64,000 nt of DNA from an uncultured Cellvibrio sp. (GTDB lineage Bacteria; Pseudomonadota; Gammaproteobacteria; Pseudomonadales; Cellvibrionaceae): assembly GCA_937958105.1 (NCBI GenBank), contig CALFXJ010000061.1, positions 124,001 to 188,000 on the forward strand, given 5' to 3'. Shown piece after piece: positions 8,772 to 17,971 of this stretch; positions within the stretch are counted from its first letter, which is position 1, and each line of letters begins with the position of its first letter. The translations under genes were made by a program, and so were the position numbers. The notes under the pieces were generated by a model, which was not told where the DNA came from, did not search any database, and was given only the letters and a program-made list of their open reading frames with translations.

Positions 8772-10049
8772 ATGATCTATCAGCCTAAACCGTCTATAGA
8801 TTCCACACCGACAGACGCCTTCCTATCTATCCCGAGGCTGATTCCGCAAAAGCCGGTAGCCAAGGCGATTCATCCGCTCAATCAGTCGGCCAATGCCAAA
8901 TGGGTCCCCGTCAATAAAAGTTTTATTACCCTGACCCGCATCATCCTCAGTTCTTCGCTGGAGCGTTTCGGGTTGATTAACCTCGCCATTACGCTGCGCT
9001 GCGTAACCCAGCAGGGTTACCGTCACCTGATTCTGGTCAATGATGACCGGGATATCCAGATTGCTGCTGTAGGTCGTGTAGAGGAATTCATCATTTCTAC
9101 CGAAATGCCCATGACTCCGCCGGCCGAACGATTGAACGCATCCGAAGCGGTGACATTTCCGGTAGATTTTCAGGGGCAGCGGCTGGGGTATCTGGTAGCG
9201 CTGGTGCGTAATTCCCGGGTAGATCCGGGAGAGACAAGCCCATCGGCCGAGGAAATCAAGCGCAACCTTTCTCTGGTAGCCGAAGAGATGATCGGGGTGA
9301 TCAAGCGTTACCAGACCCGGTATCGCGCGATCTATGTCTATGGTGATCAGTGTTTCTGGATCGGCAATAGCGCGGCCCTGCGCCAGCTGGATCAGCAGAT
9401 CAACACGCTTGCGGCTTCTTCGCGGCCGGTGCTGATTCGCGGGGACAAGGGAACCGGCAAGATCATCGCTGCCCGCGCCCTGCATTGCGAGCGCCATACC
9501 GAGATAGTGCCGTTTATTGAATCGTCCTGTCATGAGTGGCAGGAAGATTCGGCTATCAGCATCCTGCAGGCGCTTTACGTTTACGCTAAAGGCGGCACAT
9601 TGTTTCTGCGCAGCATCGACAAGCTGTCTCCGGCAAATCTGCAGGTTTTACTGGAATTCTGCACCCTGCATGCTCAGGAACGGGCGACGAGAGGTACCTG
9701 CGAGTCGGTGGATGTTATCTTCAGCCTCAGCCGGCGCAACGCAGCATTGTCCGAGCCTTTGCGGCGCTGGTTGGGAAACAATGCCGTGGAGTTGTGCCTG
9801 CCGGACCTGCACGAGCGGCAAACAGATATCCGTGACCTTACGCGCTTTTTTATCCGCGAGTGCGCACTGGGCAAGGAGTTTGACCTGACCGAACCGGCCT
9901 GGCAGCGGCTGGAAGCCTTGCCTTGGGCAGATAATGTCGAAGGACTGAAGCGATTGATTGTGCACCTTTCGGTACGCGTGGAGCAGCCTTTGATTGAGCT
10001 TCCCTTGCTGGAAGCCCTGCTAACGCACTTCGAACCTTTTCCTGTCTAA
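8772..10049 (+). CDS. Sigma-54-activator-like AAA+ protein, degenerate
   Basis: From ATG 8772 the product is 425 residues. Residues about 50-190 form an N-terminal sensory domain of GAF-like character. The rest aligns by eye with the AAA+ domain of bacterial enhancer-binding proteins: a Walker A (GDKGTGK), the arginine-rich LPDLHERQTDIRDL segment and PWADNVEGLKRLI near the end. It departs from true activators in three ways. The GAFTGA loop that contacts sigma-54 is absent. The Walker B position reads GGTLFLRSID where LFLDEI is expected. No C-terminal Fis-type helix-turn-helix follows. It therefore probably cannot remodel sigma-54 holoenzyme and may be a regulatory pseudo-ATPase. It diverges from the FHA-kinase operon, so a joint pathway is plausible. 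Confidence 0.75.
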   Translation: MIYQPKPSIDSTPTDAFLSIPRLIPQKPVAKAIHPLNQSANAKWVPVNKSFITLTRIILSSSLERFGLINLAITLRCVTQQGYRHLILVNDDRDIQIAAVGRVEEFIISTEMPMTPPAERLNASEAVTFPVDFQGQRLGYLVALVRNSRVDPGETSPSAEEIKRNLSLVAEEMIGVIKRYQTRYRAIYVYGDQCFWIGNSAALRQLDQQINTLAASSRPVLIRGDKGTGKIIAARALHCERHTEIVPFIESSCHEWQEDSAISILQALYVYAKGGTLFLRSIDKLSPANLQVLLEFCTLHAQERATRGTCESVDVIFSLSRRNAALSEPLRRWLGNNAVELCLPDLHERQTDIRDLTRFFIRECALGKEFDLTEPAWQRLEALPWADNVEGLKRLIVHLSVRVEQPLIELPLLEALLTHFEPFPV

Positions 10050-10063
10050 GCCTCACGTGTTAA

Positions 10064-10083
10064 TGGCTGGCGCCTGCCAGCCA
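10064..10083. terminator. Hairpin between convergent genes
   Basis: TGGCTGGC and GCCAGCCA form a perfect 8-bp stem with a 4-base loop, between the end of the AAA+ gene (10049) and the end of cti (10094). There is no T run on either side, so it is at best a weak or Rho-assisted bidirectional terminator. Confidence 0.4.
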
Positions 10084-10093
10084 GTGTGATAAC

Positions 10094-12442
10094 TCAGCGG
10101 TTTTCCAGACGGTTATAATCCAGAATGCCTGCATCGTCCGGCTGAGTTGCCCGATAGTACGCGTGAATTTCATCGCTGATGTGCCAGAAATCCGGATCGG
10201 TACGGCGAATCCCATACATGTTCCGTAATGCCTGATAATCCTCTTCACTGCTCAACCCCTGGACCCGCTCAACAAAATCCGCCAGTTGTCGTTCATCAAC
10301 CAGCATAAATGCATTGGGGTATGCGCCGATAATTCCACGTGCGAGCGTGATGCTGTCTTCCTCCGCCACACGGCGCTGCTCCTCTCTGAACAAGGAGGAC
10401 AGGTTGGTATAAGCATTGTTGTGCAGCAGCGTAAATACGCCTGCCTGGGGCACGCGGATGAGGGTTGTCTGAGGCAGAAAACTGATCGGCTTGCCGGTAG
10501 TCTGGTGCAGGCGATTCAGCGCCTCTTTTGCTGTCGGCGACAGAGGTGCGCTGGCCACGTCGTGCTGGTGATTCAGTACAGCCTGCAGGCGCTGCTTCAA
10601 CAGACGGAACAATTCGGCTTTGTGCTCATCGGTCTGGTACGGAATGGCATTCTCTACATGAAGATTTTTCTGATAGAGATCAAGGTATTCGTGCACTTCC
10701 TTTTCCGCATCGCGGTACCAGAATGCCAGTTCCGCCTGACGCGTTTCCGGTGGCAGCAGATCAAGAAAGGTGATCTCTCCTTCCATGCGCAGAAAATCCA
10801 TGTACAGCCGGCTGAGCAGCTGGTGCGACAGATTGCCGTACACATCAAAACCCGCCACCAGTAAATAATGAATACGTTCCAGCAGCGGATATCCGATTAT
10901 CCAGGCAGTTTTTGGGTCTTGACCAATGAGTCCGCGGTTAACGCTTGCGCTGTCGCTGTGACGAAACACGGTCAGTGCTGCATTTTGGTTGTGACCATCA
11001 CCATCCCACAGCAGATCCAGAGTAACTGCCCCCTGACGCTCCATCTTTGCCTGCAGATAATTGGCTTTGGCTACCAGATAATCTTTCTGCAGGCTGGAGT
11101 AATGCGACCAGTTGCTTAGCGGCCGCAGTGTGCTGCCGACTGACGCCGGGAGCTGGAGATGGCTGCTGTTCTGGGCAAGAAACAAGGCATCCAGTTCAGA
11201 TGACATCATCTCCGGATCAACAAAAAAGACCCAGAAATGATCCTGAATAACGTTAAGCGCTACCTGACCGCGACACACTGGCCCCTTAATAAAATTCATG
11301 ATGGTGAATTGCGCTTCATCCAGCAGGAAACGATAGCGCGAGCCCACCGGTAATTCCAGAAAGGTGGCAAAGGGATTAGCTGCGGTGTCCGGATGATAGG
11401 AAGGCAGCTTGCTTACCTGATAATCCGTATCGTAAAACCATTCCTGCCATCTCTCCCGCCGCGCTTTATTCAGCGCATAAGGCAGGAAGTTTTTGGCCAC
11501 GATAGTGGATGGGTCGTGCCATAAACGGTAATAAACCCGTTTTACTCCAGGATCATCGAAAGGCCGGCGCGTGCTGATGCGCTGAATTGGTTCGCCCGGC
11601 GGAGTGCTGGACCGCACCAGACGAAAGTGATGTTGCGGTGCTTCATCAAAGAACAGATGCGCCAGGAACAAATGTTCGAAGAGGTAGCGATTGACCAGTT
11701 GAGACCTGATGTCATCACCATTTAAGAAGTTTTCCCAGTCTGCAATAGTAGCTTTGAGCAGCGATGGTATTTTTTCCTCGGCACCCGGTTGTGCCCCCTC
11801 GGCCAACCAGCGCATCAACAGGTCGTATTCAGCCTGTTCAAGGCCGGGCAAACCGTAAGGCATGCCCCAGAGCGGGTAATTCTGTTCGTAGGCATCCAGG
11901 GTCTCCAGCTTGGGACACTGCTGACTGCGATTGAGATCAAAGGTAAAACTGTCGGGCAGGATAGCTGTTGTTGGCAGCGGGTGCTGTTGTTTCAGCATCA
12001 GCATACGGGCCATGACGCTGCCGCGGATGTTGGCTTCCGGAATATTGGCGCGCTCATTGAGCACTGGAAAAAATCCTTTGCCACGCCATTCCTGTGTGGT
12101 GGTGGCATCTTCAAACAGACGGGTGAGATTGGCTGCAAGCAGGCGTCCGCCATCGTAAACTTTTTCGGTGCTGGCGCCGCGCAACAAGCCGTTGTAGGAC
12201 TCCAGCTTCAGTTGGCAGGGTGCATCGTAGCAGGCATGACAGACAATGCAGCGCTGTTCCAGAATTTTTTGTACATCATCGTGGTAGTCAAGACCGGTAG
12301 CAGACGGCTGAGGAATATATTCGCGGGGTTGTGGTTTGCCGTATTGCTGATCCCACAGCGAGCTGCCAATGACTGTGCAGCCGAAGATTAATAAGGAGAA
12401 CAGCAGAAAGCTGCTGCGGGACAGGTGCCTGATAACGCGCAT
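10094..12442 (-). CDS. cti: Fatty acid cis/trans isomerase
   Basis: The 782-residue protein matches the length of Cti of Pseudomonas and Vibrio (about 760-780). Cti is a periplasmic haem protein that converts cis-unsaturated acyl chains of membrane lipids to trans, giving rapid protection against solvents and heat. An N-terminal signal anchor (about 10-30, FLLFSLLIFGC) precedes a c-type haem motif CIVCH at residues 65-69, then CYDAPC. Downstream stretches such as LPYGLPGLEQ-like segments, FMLVDE and MYGIRRTDPDFW are family-like. The Cys at position 22 (IFGC) could also make it a lipoprotein. It appears monocistronic. Confidence in the family is high from the haem motif position and overall composition. 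Confidence 0.9.
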   Translation of the reverse strand: MRVIRHLSRSSFLLFSLLIFGCTVIGSSLWDQQYGKPQPREYIPQPSATGLDYHDDVQKILEQRCIVCHACYDAPCQLKLESYNGLLRGASTEKVYDGGRLLAANLTRLFEDATTTQEWRGKGFFPVLNERANIPEANIRGSVMARMLMLKQQHPLPTTAILPDSFTFDLNRSQQCPKLETLDAYEQNYPLWGMPYGLPGLEQAEYDLLMRWLAEGAQPGAEEKIPSLLKATIADWENFLNGDDIRSQLVNRYLFEHLFLAHLFFDEAPQHHFRLVRSSTPPGEPIQRISTRRPFDDPGVKRVYYRLWHDPSTIVAKNFLPYALNKARRERWQEWFYDTDYQVSKLPSYHPDTAANPFATFLELPVGSRYRFLLDEAQFTIMNFIKGPVCRGQVALNVIQDHFWVFFVDPEMMSSELDALFLAQNSSHLQLPASVGSTLRPLSNWSHYSSLQKDYLVAKANYLQAKMERQGAVTLDLLWDGDGHNQNAALTVFRHSDSASVNRGLIGQDPKTAWIIGYPLLERIHYLLVAGFDVYGNLSHQLLSRLYMDFLRMEGEITFLDLLPPETRQAELAFWYRDAEKEVHEYLDLYQKNLHVENAIPYQTDEHKAELFRLLKQRLQAVLNHQHDVASAPLSPTAKEALNRLHQTTGKPISFLPQTTLIRVPQAGVFTLLHNNAYTNLSSLFREEQRRVAEEDSITLARGIIGAYPNAFMLVDERQLADFVERVQGLSSEEDYQALRNMYGIRRTDPDFWHISDEIHAYYRATQPDDAGILDYNRLENR

Positions 12443-12567
12443 GAAAAAATCCTGTTGAGGAGGGCGGGCAGCATTAAAAATAAAACCGCCATTGTGTCAT
12501 AAAAACACATTGATGAGTATGAAGTGAGTCGGAGTATGTATCACCGCACACTGACAGGCATCGCTGG

Positions 12568-13941
12568 TTATTGAACTGGGGCAGCTACAGAAATCGGGAA
12601 ACTGATAACAAATCGTGCGCCTGCTTCGGTACCTGCTTCCATGTTGATCCTGCCGCGCAGCTTTTGCGTGACCAGATTGTAAACGATGGATAGCCCCAGT
12701 CCGGAACCGCCAGTTTTGCGGGCCGTGGTAAAAAAAGGTTCGAAGACTTTATCCTGAATATCTGCCGCAATACCTGCACCGTCATCGCTGTAACTCAGAT
12801 GCACCTGCTCCTGCTGAACAGCGACATGAATATCAATGTGCCCTTGTTCTTTGTTGGCAAATCCGTGATGGATACTGTTGGTAACCAGATTGGTAATGAT
12901 CTGCGCGAGCGCGCCCGGGTAGCTGCAGAGATGAACTGGCTCGTGTGTGCGGTGGTAAATCAGTTTGTGCTGTTTCAACAGCGGCTGCAGACTCTTGATG
13001 ATGATGTCCAGGCAATTATTAAGCTCAAATTCCTCTTCCTCTGAAGCCGTCTGGATGGAGCCCGTCAATTTGAAGTTCTGTACCAGATTGGCAGCGCGAG
13101 TCAGATTATGTGACACCAGGGTGATGCCTTCGGTAAGCGATAACAGAAATCTTTTAAAATCCTCTTCCTCCAGCTCGCCCTGTAGATACAAATTCTGCAT
13201 TTTTTTAACTTCGCTCTCGCAATGACTTGCCGAGGTGACGGCTATGCCCAACGGTGTATTGATCTCATGGGCGAGGCCGGACACCATCCGACCTACGGAG
13301 GCGAGTTTCTCGCTTTCAATCAGCTTGGCCTGGGTGTGGGTGAGGTTGCGCAGCGCATCTTCCAGCCATTGCGTTCGTTCCTTTACTTTCTGTTCAAGTT
13401 GTTCATTGCTCAGTTGCAGCTGACGTTCGTAGTTGTTGCGCTGTTCAGCGCTCAAGGCGCGGCCATAAAGATCAGCCAGTGCACTGACAAACGCTACATC
13501 ATTGTCCGTCCAGATCCGTGGCGATCCCTGATGTTCACAGGAAACAATGCCAGTCATTTCACCACGGTGATGAATAGGTGCATCCAGCAGAGCAGTGATG
13601 CCCAGTGGTATCAAATAATCATCGCGCAGCTCACACATGCTCTCATCATTCTGCGCGTCGTGAGCCATGATGGCGCGGTCCTGATCAAGAGCCGCAAAGT
13701 AGATGGGATAATCCTGGCGATGGAGATGTGGTGTCTCCGGCTGTGCATTGGTTCCGTCAATCAGTAACTGGCATTGCATTATCTGGCGATTATCTGTGAG
13801 CAACCAGATGCTGGCCCGCTGTATGTTCAGTCCCTCCTTCACTGCATTGAGGATCAGCGAATTTGCTGCGTGCAGATCACCGTTGTCGATCACATCGGAT
13901 TTCGACACCCGGTGGAGGATGTTGTAATAAGTGCGCGGCAT
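12568..13941 (-). CDS. GAF-domain sensor histidine kinase
   Basis: The 457-residue product has no membrane segment. Residues about 15-165 form a GAF domain (ASIWLLTD, LDAPIHHRGEMTGIVSCEH). A coiled coil (about 166-215) leads to the dimerisation box with phospho-acceptor His225 in GLAHEINTPLG. The ATPase domain carries an N box (NLVTNSIHHG), a G1 box (DDGAGI), an F box (FEPFFTT) and a G2 box (GGSGLGLSIV), all intact, so it should be an active cytosolic sensor kinase. It follows the receiver/HD-GYP gene by 11 bases on the same strand. The two probably form a phosphorelay in which this kinase sets cyclic-di-GMP hydrolysis by its neighbour. The signal is unknown. Confidence 0.92.
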   Translation of the reverse strand: MPRTYYNILHRVSKSDVIDNGDLHAANSLILNAVKEGLNIQRASIWLLTDNRQIMQCQLLIDGTNAQPETPHLHRQDYPIYFAALDQDRAIMAHDAQNDESMCELRDDYLIPLGITALLDAPIHHRGEMTGIVSCEHQGSPRIWTDNDVAFVSALADLYGRALSAEQRNNYERQLQLSNEQLEQKVKERTQWLEDALRNLTHTQAKLIESEKLASVGRMVSGLAHEINTPLGIAVTSASHCESEVKKMQNLYLQGELEEEDFKRFLLSLTEGITLVSHNLTRAANLVQNFKLTGSIQTASEEEEFELNNCLDIIIKSLQPLLKQHKLIYHRTHEPVHLCSYPGALAQIITNLVTNSIHHGFANKEQGHIDIHVAVQQEQVHLSYSDDGAGIAADIQDKVFEPFFTTARKTGGSGLGLSIVYNLVTQKLRGRINMEAGTEAGARFVISFPISVAAPVQ

Positions 13942-13952
13942 GGCAGTTACGT

Positions 13953-15506
13953 TCAGTCAGGATATTTGCGGCGAATAATCTTAAATGAGTCGAACAGCTC
14001 AAGGGCTGTATCTACCAGTTGTGGATCAAACTGGAGGCCGCGTCGTTCGCGAATATAGGTGCGAATATCTGCCTCGTTCCACGGTCTTTTGTACGAGCGG
14101 GCAGAACCCAGTGCGTCGATCACATCGATGATGGCAACAATGCGGCCTTCCAACGGAATAGCTTCACCGGCCAGACCCTGCGGATAGCCCTTGCCGTCCC
14201 AGTGCTCATGATGGGTATGTGCTATGCGCGCTCCCATCTTCGCAATGATTTGATTGGAGTTCTTTAATAATTCGTAACCAATGGTGGTGTGTGTTTTCAT
14301 GACCTCCCACTCGTCCGGGTCGAGTCGTCCAGGTTTGTGCAGGATACTTTCAGGAATACCAATCTTGCCCACATCGTGCAGCGGGGATGCGTAACGCAGG
14401 GTTTCCGCATATTCATGAGACATGCCGATTCTTAATGCCATCATCTCGCACATGAGTGCGACCCGCCTTACGTGCGCCCCCGTTTCTTTGGAGCGCTGCT
14501 CAATGGCATCACCCAGGATCAGCAGCAGTTCTTTTTGGGTTTCCTGTATATTTTCCCGCGCGGCCAGGTTCTGGAAGATCAGCGTAATATTTGCGGCAAA
14601 CAATTTCAGGATATCTTCCTGAACGGCGGATTCAGGATTGCGGTTGGTGTAGAGCACGCTTTCGGTGCGGGGATCCGTATTGTAGTAACCGATAAATACG
14701 CCATCCCCATGGTAAGACGTCTTGGTTTCCAGCACGCGCAGAATCTGCCGCTGGACCTGTTGTGGAACGATCGAGGTATCCCAGTCATTATGGAGTTGTA
14801 CTGTTGCGCCGGTTGCGGCCAGCAGCTTCATCTCCATATCACCGTAGAGATCCTGGTGGCGGCTGATCAGGTACATTTCGGTGGTGTCCAGGCCCAGCAG
14901 CTGAATCATGTGCTCCAGCACGGCATTACCAAACTGATGCAGCGTCTGGCTGAGCAACACGGAATCAGAGGCATCAATGACTTTGCGCATGCCGCGCTGG
15001 CTTGCTTCGATGGTGACGATATCGCGATAAGAGCGGATGCAGGAATAGGCACAGGTTTTCAGTTTTGTATCGGTGAGTTCAGTTTTGCTTTTGTAATCAT
15101 TGATGTCATAAGTTCGAATGACGGTCTCTTCCGGTGATGACCCAGGTTGCCCAGTGCGCAGTACGATGCGTGTAGTGTGGTTATCCAGTTCATTGCGTAC
15201 CTGATGAATCAGACGGAGGCCGGCGTCATCCTGTTCCATCACCACATCAACAAATGCCAGTGCAATATCCGGATGATCCTGAAACAGGCGTAAGCCTTCA
15301 GCGGCCGAGTAGGCGCTGAGAAACTCCAGCGGAATATCATCGATGCGTGTATTCCCCAACACCAGCTTGGTAACGGCATGAACCTGTCGTTCATCATCGA
15401 TAATCGCCACTTTCCAGCTGCGCAGATTTTGTGGCAGGGTGTTATTGGTGGTGCTTGTGACAGTTTTTGAGGCTTTTTTTAGAAACTCCATTTTTTCTAC
15501 TCTCAC
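13953..15506 (-). CDS. Response regulator with DUF3369 and HD-GYP phosphodiesterase domain
   Basis: The 517-residue protein begins with a receiver domain (about 30-155; IIDDE acidic pocket, phospho-acceptor Asp in FVDVVM). A middle region of the DUF3369 type (about 170-320) follows. The C-terminal HD-GYP domain (about 325-500) has an intact HD pair in PLHDVGKIGIP and the GYP signature in HHEHWDGKGYP. HD-GYP enzymes hydrolyse cyclic di-GMP, which controls biofilm and motility. A later start at MEFLKKASK (residue 6) is equally possible. It is the upstream member of a two-gene operon with the GAF kinase. The neighbouring decayed chemotaxis cluster may be a remnant of related behaviour, but that link is only positional. 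Confidence 0.93.
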   Translation of the reverse strand: MRVEKMEFLKKASKTVTSTTNNTLPQNLRSWKVAIIDDERQVHAVTKLVLGNTRIDDIPLEFLSAYSAAEGLRLFQDHPDIALAFVDVVMEQDDAGLRLIHQVRNELDNHTTRIVLRTGQPGSSPEETVIRTYDINDYKSKTELTDTKLKTCAYSCIRSYRDIVTIEASQRGMRKVIDASDSVLLSQTLHQFGNAVLEHMIQLLGLDTTEMYLISRHQDLYGDMEMKLLAATGATVQLHNDWDTSIVPQQVQRQILRVLETKTSYHGDGVFIGYYNTDPRTESVLYTNRNPESAVQEDILKLFAANITLIFQNLAARENIQETQKELLLILGDAIEQRSKETGAHVRRVALMCEMMALRIGMSHEYAETLRYASPLHDVGKIGIPESILHKPGRLDPDEWEVMKTHTTIGYELLKNSNQIIAKMGARIAHTHHEHWDGKGYPQGLAGEAIPLEGRIVAIIDVIDALGSARSYKRPWNEADIRTYIRERRGLQFDPQLVDTALELFDSFKIIRRKYPD

Positions 15507-15879
15507 TGCAAATCATCATCAATGGAAGTATAGAAGACATCAACCTCATTGCCGGACAATGCCTTATAACTTTTACTGGCGTGCGAAATCGGGTAGCCAA
15601 GGGTTTTGATCTTCCGGCAGCTGAATCATTCGCTGCAGTTTTATTCCCGGTTATAGCAATAGGACATAACAGTGGACGTTAATAATCGTGAAATTATTAA
15701 CGCGTCTCCGCTCAATCTTTTGGGCGAAGGAAAGAAAGAGCGGGCGCGAGATGGGGTAACGACAGGAAAGAATTAAAAAGGTCAGGTAACGCTTTAAAGA
15801 ACAAACGAAGCGGCTATTTTGAAAAATATCGTCAGGTCGGACAGTTGAATCTATCCGACCATGCAAATAACTCCCGGTC
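15507..15879. other. Intergenic region with two inverted repeats
   Basis: This 373-base gap separates the rhodanese gene end from the start of the receiver/HD-GYP gene. It holds a 10-bp inverted repeat, CGTTAATAAT/ATTATTAACG, with a 6-base loop (15677-15702). It also holds a GGTCGGA/TCCGACC stem with a 12-base loop (15835-15860). On the minus strand the second lies just downstream of the rhodanese gene and is followed by a T-rich stretch, so it may be its terminator. A 71-codon minus frame here lacks protein-like features and was not called. Confidence 0.4.
15835..15860 (-). terminator. Possible terminator of the rhodanese gene
   Basis: The 7-bp stem GGTCGGA/TCCGACC lies about 20 bases beyond the stop of the minus-strand sulfurtransferase gene. 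On that strand it is followed by TGACGATATTTTTC, a short delayed T run. Weak candidate; the large loop lowers confidence. Confidence 0.35.
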
Positions 15880-16686
15880 TTAAACCTCTACCGGCGTCTT
15901 GGAGTCTGATCCCCACTCTGCCCAAGAGCCATGATATGCACGGATGTTAAATCCCAGAGCTTTGCCGACCAGATAGGTGAACCCGGAGCGGTGGTGACTC
16001 TGACAGTGAGTAATGATGCGCTTGTTTTCGGTAATACCTTGTTCCGCGAGATATTCCCGGGCGTCATCGCGGATGCGCAAACCCATGTCTGGATTCATCA
16101 GGTTGGTCCATTCGCAGTTAATGGCACCAGGGATATGGCCGAGCTTCGGCGTGCTGCCGCGCCGGCCATGGTATTCCGCCGGGCTGCGTGCATCCCAGAC
16201 AAGAAAGTCTGCCTTGTCCAGCTCGCACAGGATATCCGGTATCTCAATGACTACCGCAGGATCAAGCGTCACAGAGACCTGGCTCGGTTTTACTGCCGGG
16301 ATTTCAGTGGTGAGTGGGAGCTTGGATGCTTTCCAGGCGTGAAGACCACCGTTGAGGTAGGAGTAGCGCTTGTGGCCGATAGCATCCAGGGTCCAGATAA
16401 AACGGCCGGCCCAGCCGCCGCCTTCATCGTCATACACAACGACGTGGGTATCAGGCGTCAGGCCGAGGAAAGAGAACAGTCGGTTGAGTTGCGCGACGCT
16501 GGCAATTTTGCCCGGCACCGGCGGCTGATTGACCAGCAGCAATTGCGGCGGCACATGCACCGCACCATCAATGTGTCCCTGCTGATAATTGGCATCGCTG
16601 CTCAGATCCACCAGCAACAATTGATTGGGTTGGGCCAGCAGCGCTGCCAGCTGGGTGGGTTCCAGCACAATAGGTAGTGAGGACAT
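15880..16686 (-). CDS. Sulfurtransferase with two rhodanese domains
   Basis: The 268-residue protein has the two-domain layout of thiosulfate or 3-mercaptopyruvate sulfurtransferases. The inactive N-terminal domain (about 5-125) includes LLVDLSSDANYQQGHIDGA and VVVYDDEGGGWAGR. The C-terminal domain (about 150-265) has FLVWDARSPAEYHG and GHIPGAINCEW. The active-site Cys is in THCQSHHRSG at about residue 228. These enzymes move sulfane sulfur to cyanide or other thiophiles. The CQSHHRSG loop is closer to thiosulfate-type loops than to the CGSGVTA loop of mercaptopyruvate enzymes, so the substrate is uncertain. It sits 42 bases downstream of rsgA on the same strand and may be cotranscribed with it. 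Confidence 0.88.
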   Translation of the reverse strand: MSSLPIVLEPTQLAALLAQPNQLLLVDLSSDANYQQGHIDGAVHVPPQLLLVNQPPVPGKIASVAQLNRLFSFLGLTPDTHVVVYDDEGGGWAGRFIWTLDAIGHKRYSYLNGGLHAWKASKLPLTTEIPAVKPSQVSVTLDPAVVIEIPDILCELDKADFLVWDARSPAEYHGRRGSTPKLGHIPGAINCEWTNLMNPDMGLRIRDDAREYLAEQGITENKRIITHCQSHHRSGFTYLVGKALGFNIRAYHGSWAEWGSDSKTPVEV

Positions 16687-16728
16687 CGAGAAGCTCCTTA
16701 ATTATGAGAAATCCAAAGAGATATCTGG

Positions 16729-17748
16729 TCAATCCTGATCCAGCGTATTCAATATGTAGCGGTAGCTGTCCATGCGCGTCTGACTGATCTTGCCGTCGGT
16801 AATGGCCTGGAGGATTGCGCAGCCCGGTTCATGGCGATGACTGCAGTCGCGAAACTTGCAGTGGCCGATGAACGGCTGGAATTCTATAAACCCCTCCAGC
16901 ACTTCATCCGGCTCCATATGCCAGAGCCCGAATTCACGAATCCCGGGAGAGTCAATCAGGTGACCGCCGCCGGGAAAATGAAACAGCTGGGCATTGGTGG
17001 TGGTGTGGTTGCCCTGTTGTCTGTCGGACAACTCGCCCACACGCAGGTTGCAATCCGGCAGCAGCGCGTTGATCAGCGAGGACTTGCCAACCCCCGACTG
17101 GCCGACAAAGACGCTGGTAAAGTCAGCCAGGTAGCGTTTCAGTTCTTCCAGGCCGAGGCCGGTTCTGGTAGAGACTTTGAGGACCTGATAACCCAGCGTG
17201 CGGTAGGTGTGTTCGAGGTGGGTGATCTTTTCCCGACTGGCGTCATCAATGCGGTCTTCCTTGTTGATCAGCAGCACTGGCTCGATCCCAATGCCGGTGG
17301 CGGCGACCAGGTAGCGGTCGATGAGATTGGCGTGGGGCTCGGGGTAGGGGGCTATGACGATGATGATACGGTCGATATTGGCCGCGATGGTCTTCATGTC
17401 CCCATGAGGGTCCGGGCGACACAGGGCTGTCTCCCGAGGTAATACCGCCACCACCACGCCATAAGGGTTGCCGTCGCGCCACACCACCCGATCACCCGTG
17501 ACGAGGGAACCCAGGTTGCTGCGGAAGTGGCAGCGCCGGTGCTCTCCGGCGTGGGCACCTTCGGTAGCTTCTACCACCACCTGGGTACCGTAGTGGGTAA
17601 TCACCAACCCGTGCTGTTCCGGTCCAAGTTCTCCTTCTGATAAATGCTCATCTGCCTTGCTGTCGCGCTTAGCCGCACGCGCACTGCGCTCGGCCTGGAT
17701 CTTTTCAATGCGCCAGGACTGGCGTCGGGTGAGTCTGCGTTTGCTCAT
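16729..17748 (-). CDS. rsgA: Ribosome small-subunit-dependent GTPase A
   Basis: The 339-residue protein is the late 30S maturation GTPase, which checks the decoding centre before subunit joining. It shows the circularly permuted G-domain order of the family. NKED (G4) comes before the P loop [14 protein letters not shown] and the DSPGIREF G3 motif. An OB fold lies N-terminal (about 50-120) and a zinc finger C-terminal ([14 protein letters not shown]). The Arg/Lys-rich start ([13 protein letters not shown]) is typical. It lies back to back with orn, the arrangement found in Pseudomonas and relatives. Confidence 0.97.
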   Translation of the reverse strand: MSKRRLTRRQSWRIEKIQAERSARAAKRDSKADEHLSEGELGPEQHGLVITHYGTQVVVEATEGAHAGEHRRCHFRSNLGSLVTGDRVVWRDGNPYGVVVAVLPRETALCRPDPHGDMKTIAANIDRIIIVIAPYPEPHANLIDRYLVAATGIGIEPVLLINKEDRIDDASREKITHLEHTYRTLGYQVLKVSTRTGLGLEELKRYLADFTSVFVGQSGVGKSSLINALLPDCNLRVGELSDRQQGNHTTTNAQLFHFPGGGHLIDSPGIREFGLWHMEPDEVLEGFIEFQPFIGHCKFRDCSHRHEPGCAILQAITDGKISQTRMDSYRYILNTLDQD

Positions 17749-17971
17749 CAGTGAGTTAGTTACCCTTGGGACGAGGTTAATCTGGTCGGCAATTGTGCAC
17801 TATCTGCGACGAAAAAAACCATGCAGTCGCGTAAAAACTCGCGCGGGCAAGCAGGACGCATTAAATAGAGTTTCTGAAAACCGGCCGGCACGTTGTAAAC
17901 TCCGCGCCTTTGATCCTGTGAACTTTTGCCTTGCCAGCCCTTCTTTGCCACTGTTTCAAGAGGTTTTATAA
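17749..17971. promoter_or_regulatory. Divergent rsgA/orn promoter region
   Basis: This 223-base spacer between divergent rsgA and orn should contain both promoters. The orn start at 17972 is preceded by CAAGAGGTTTTATAA, with AGAGG as ribosome binding site. No operator-like palindrome was seen. Confidence 0.4.

Noticed and set aside
15651..15866. 71-codon minus-strand frame in the gap before the HD-GYP gene
   Set aside because: It spans two inverted repeats and has no domain-like pattern or ribosome binding site.
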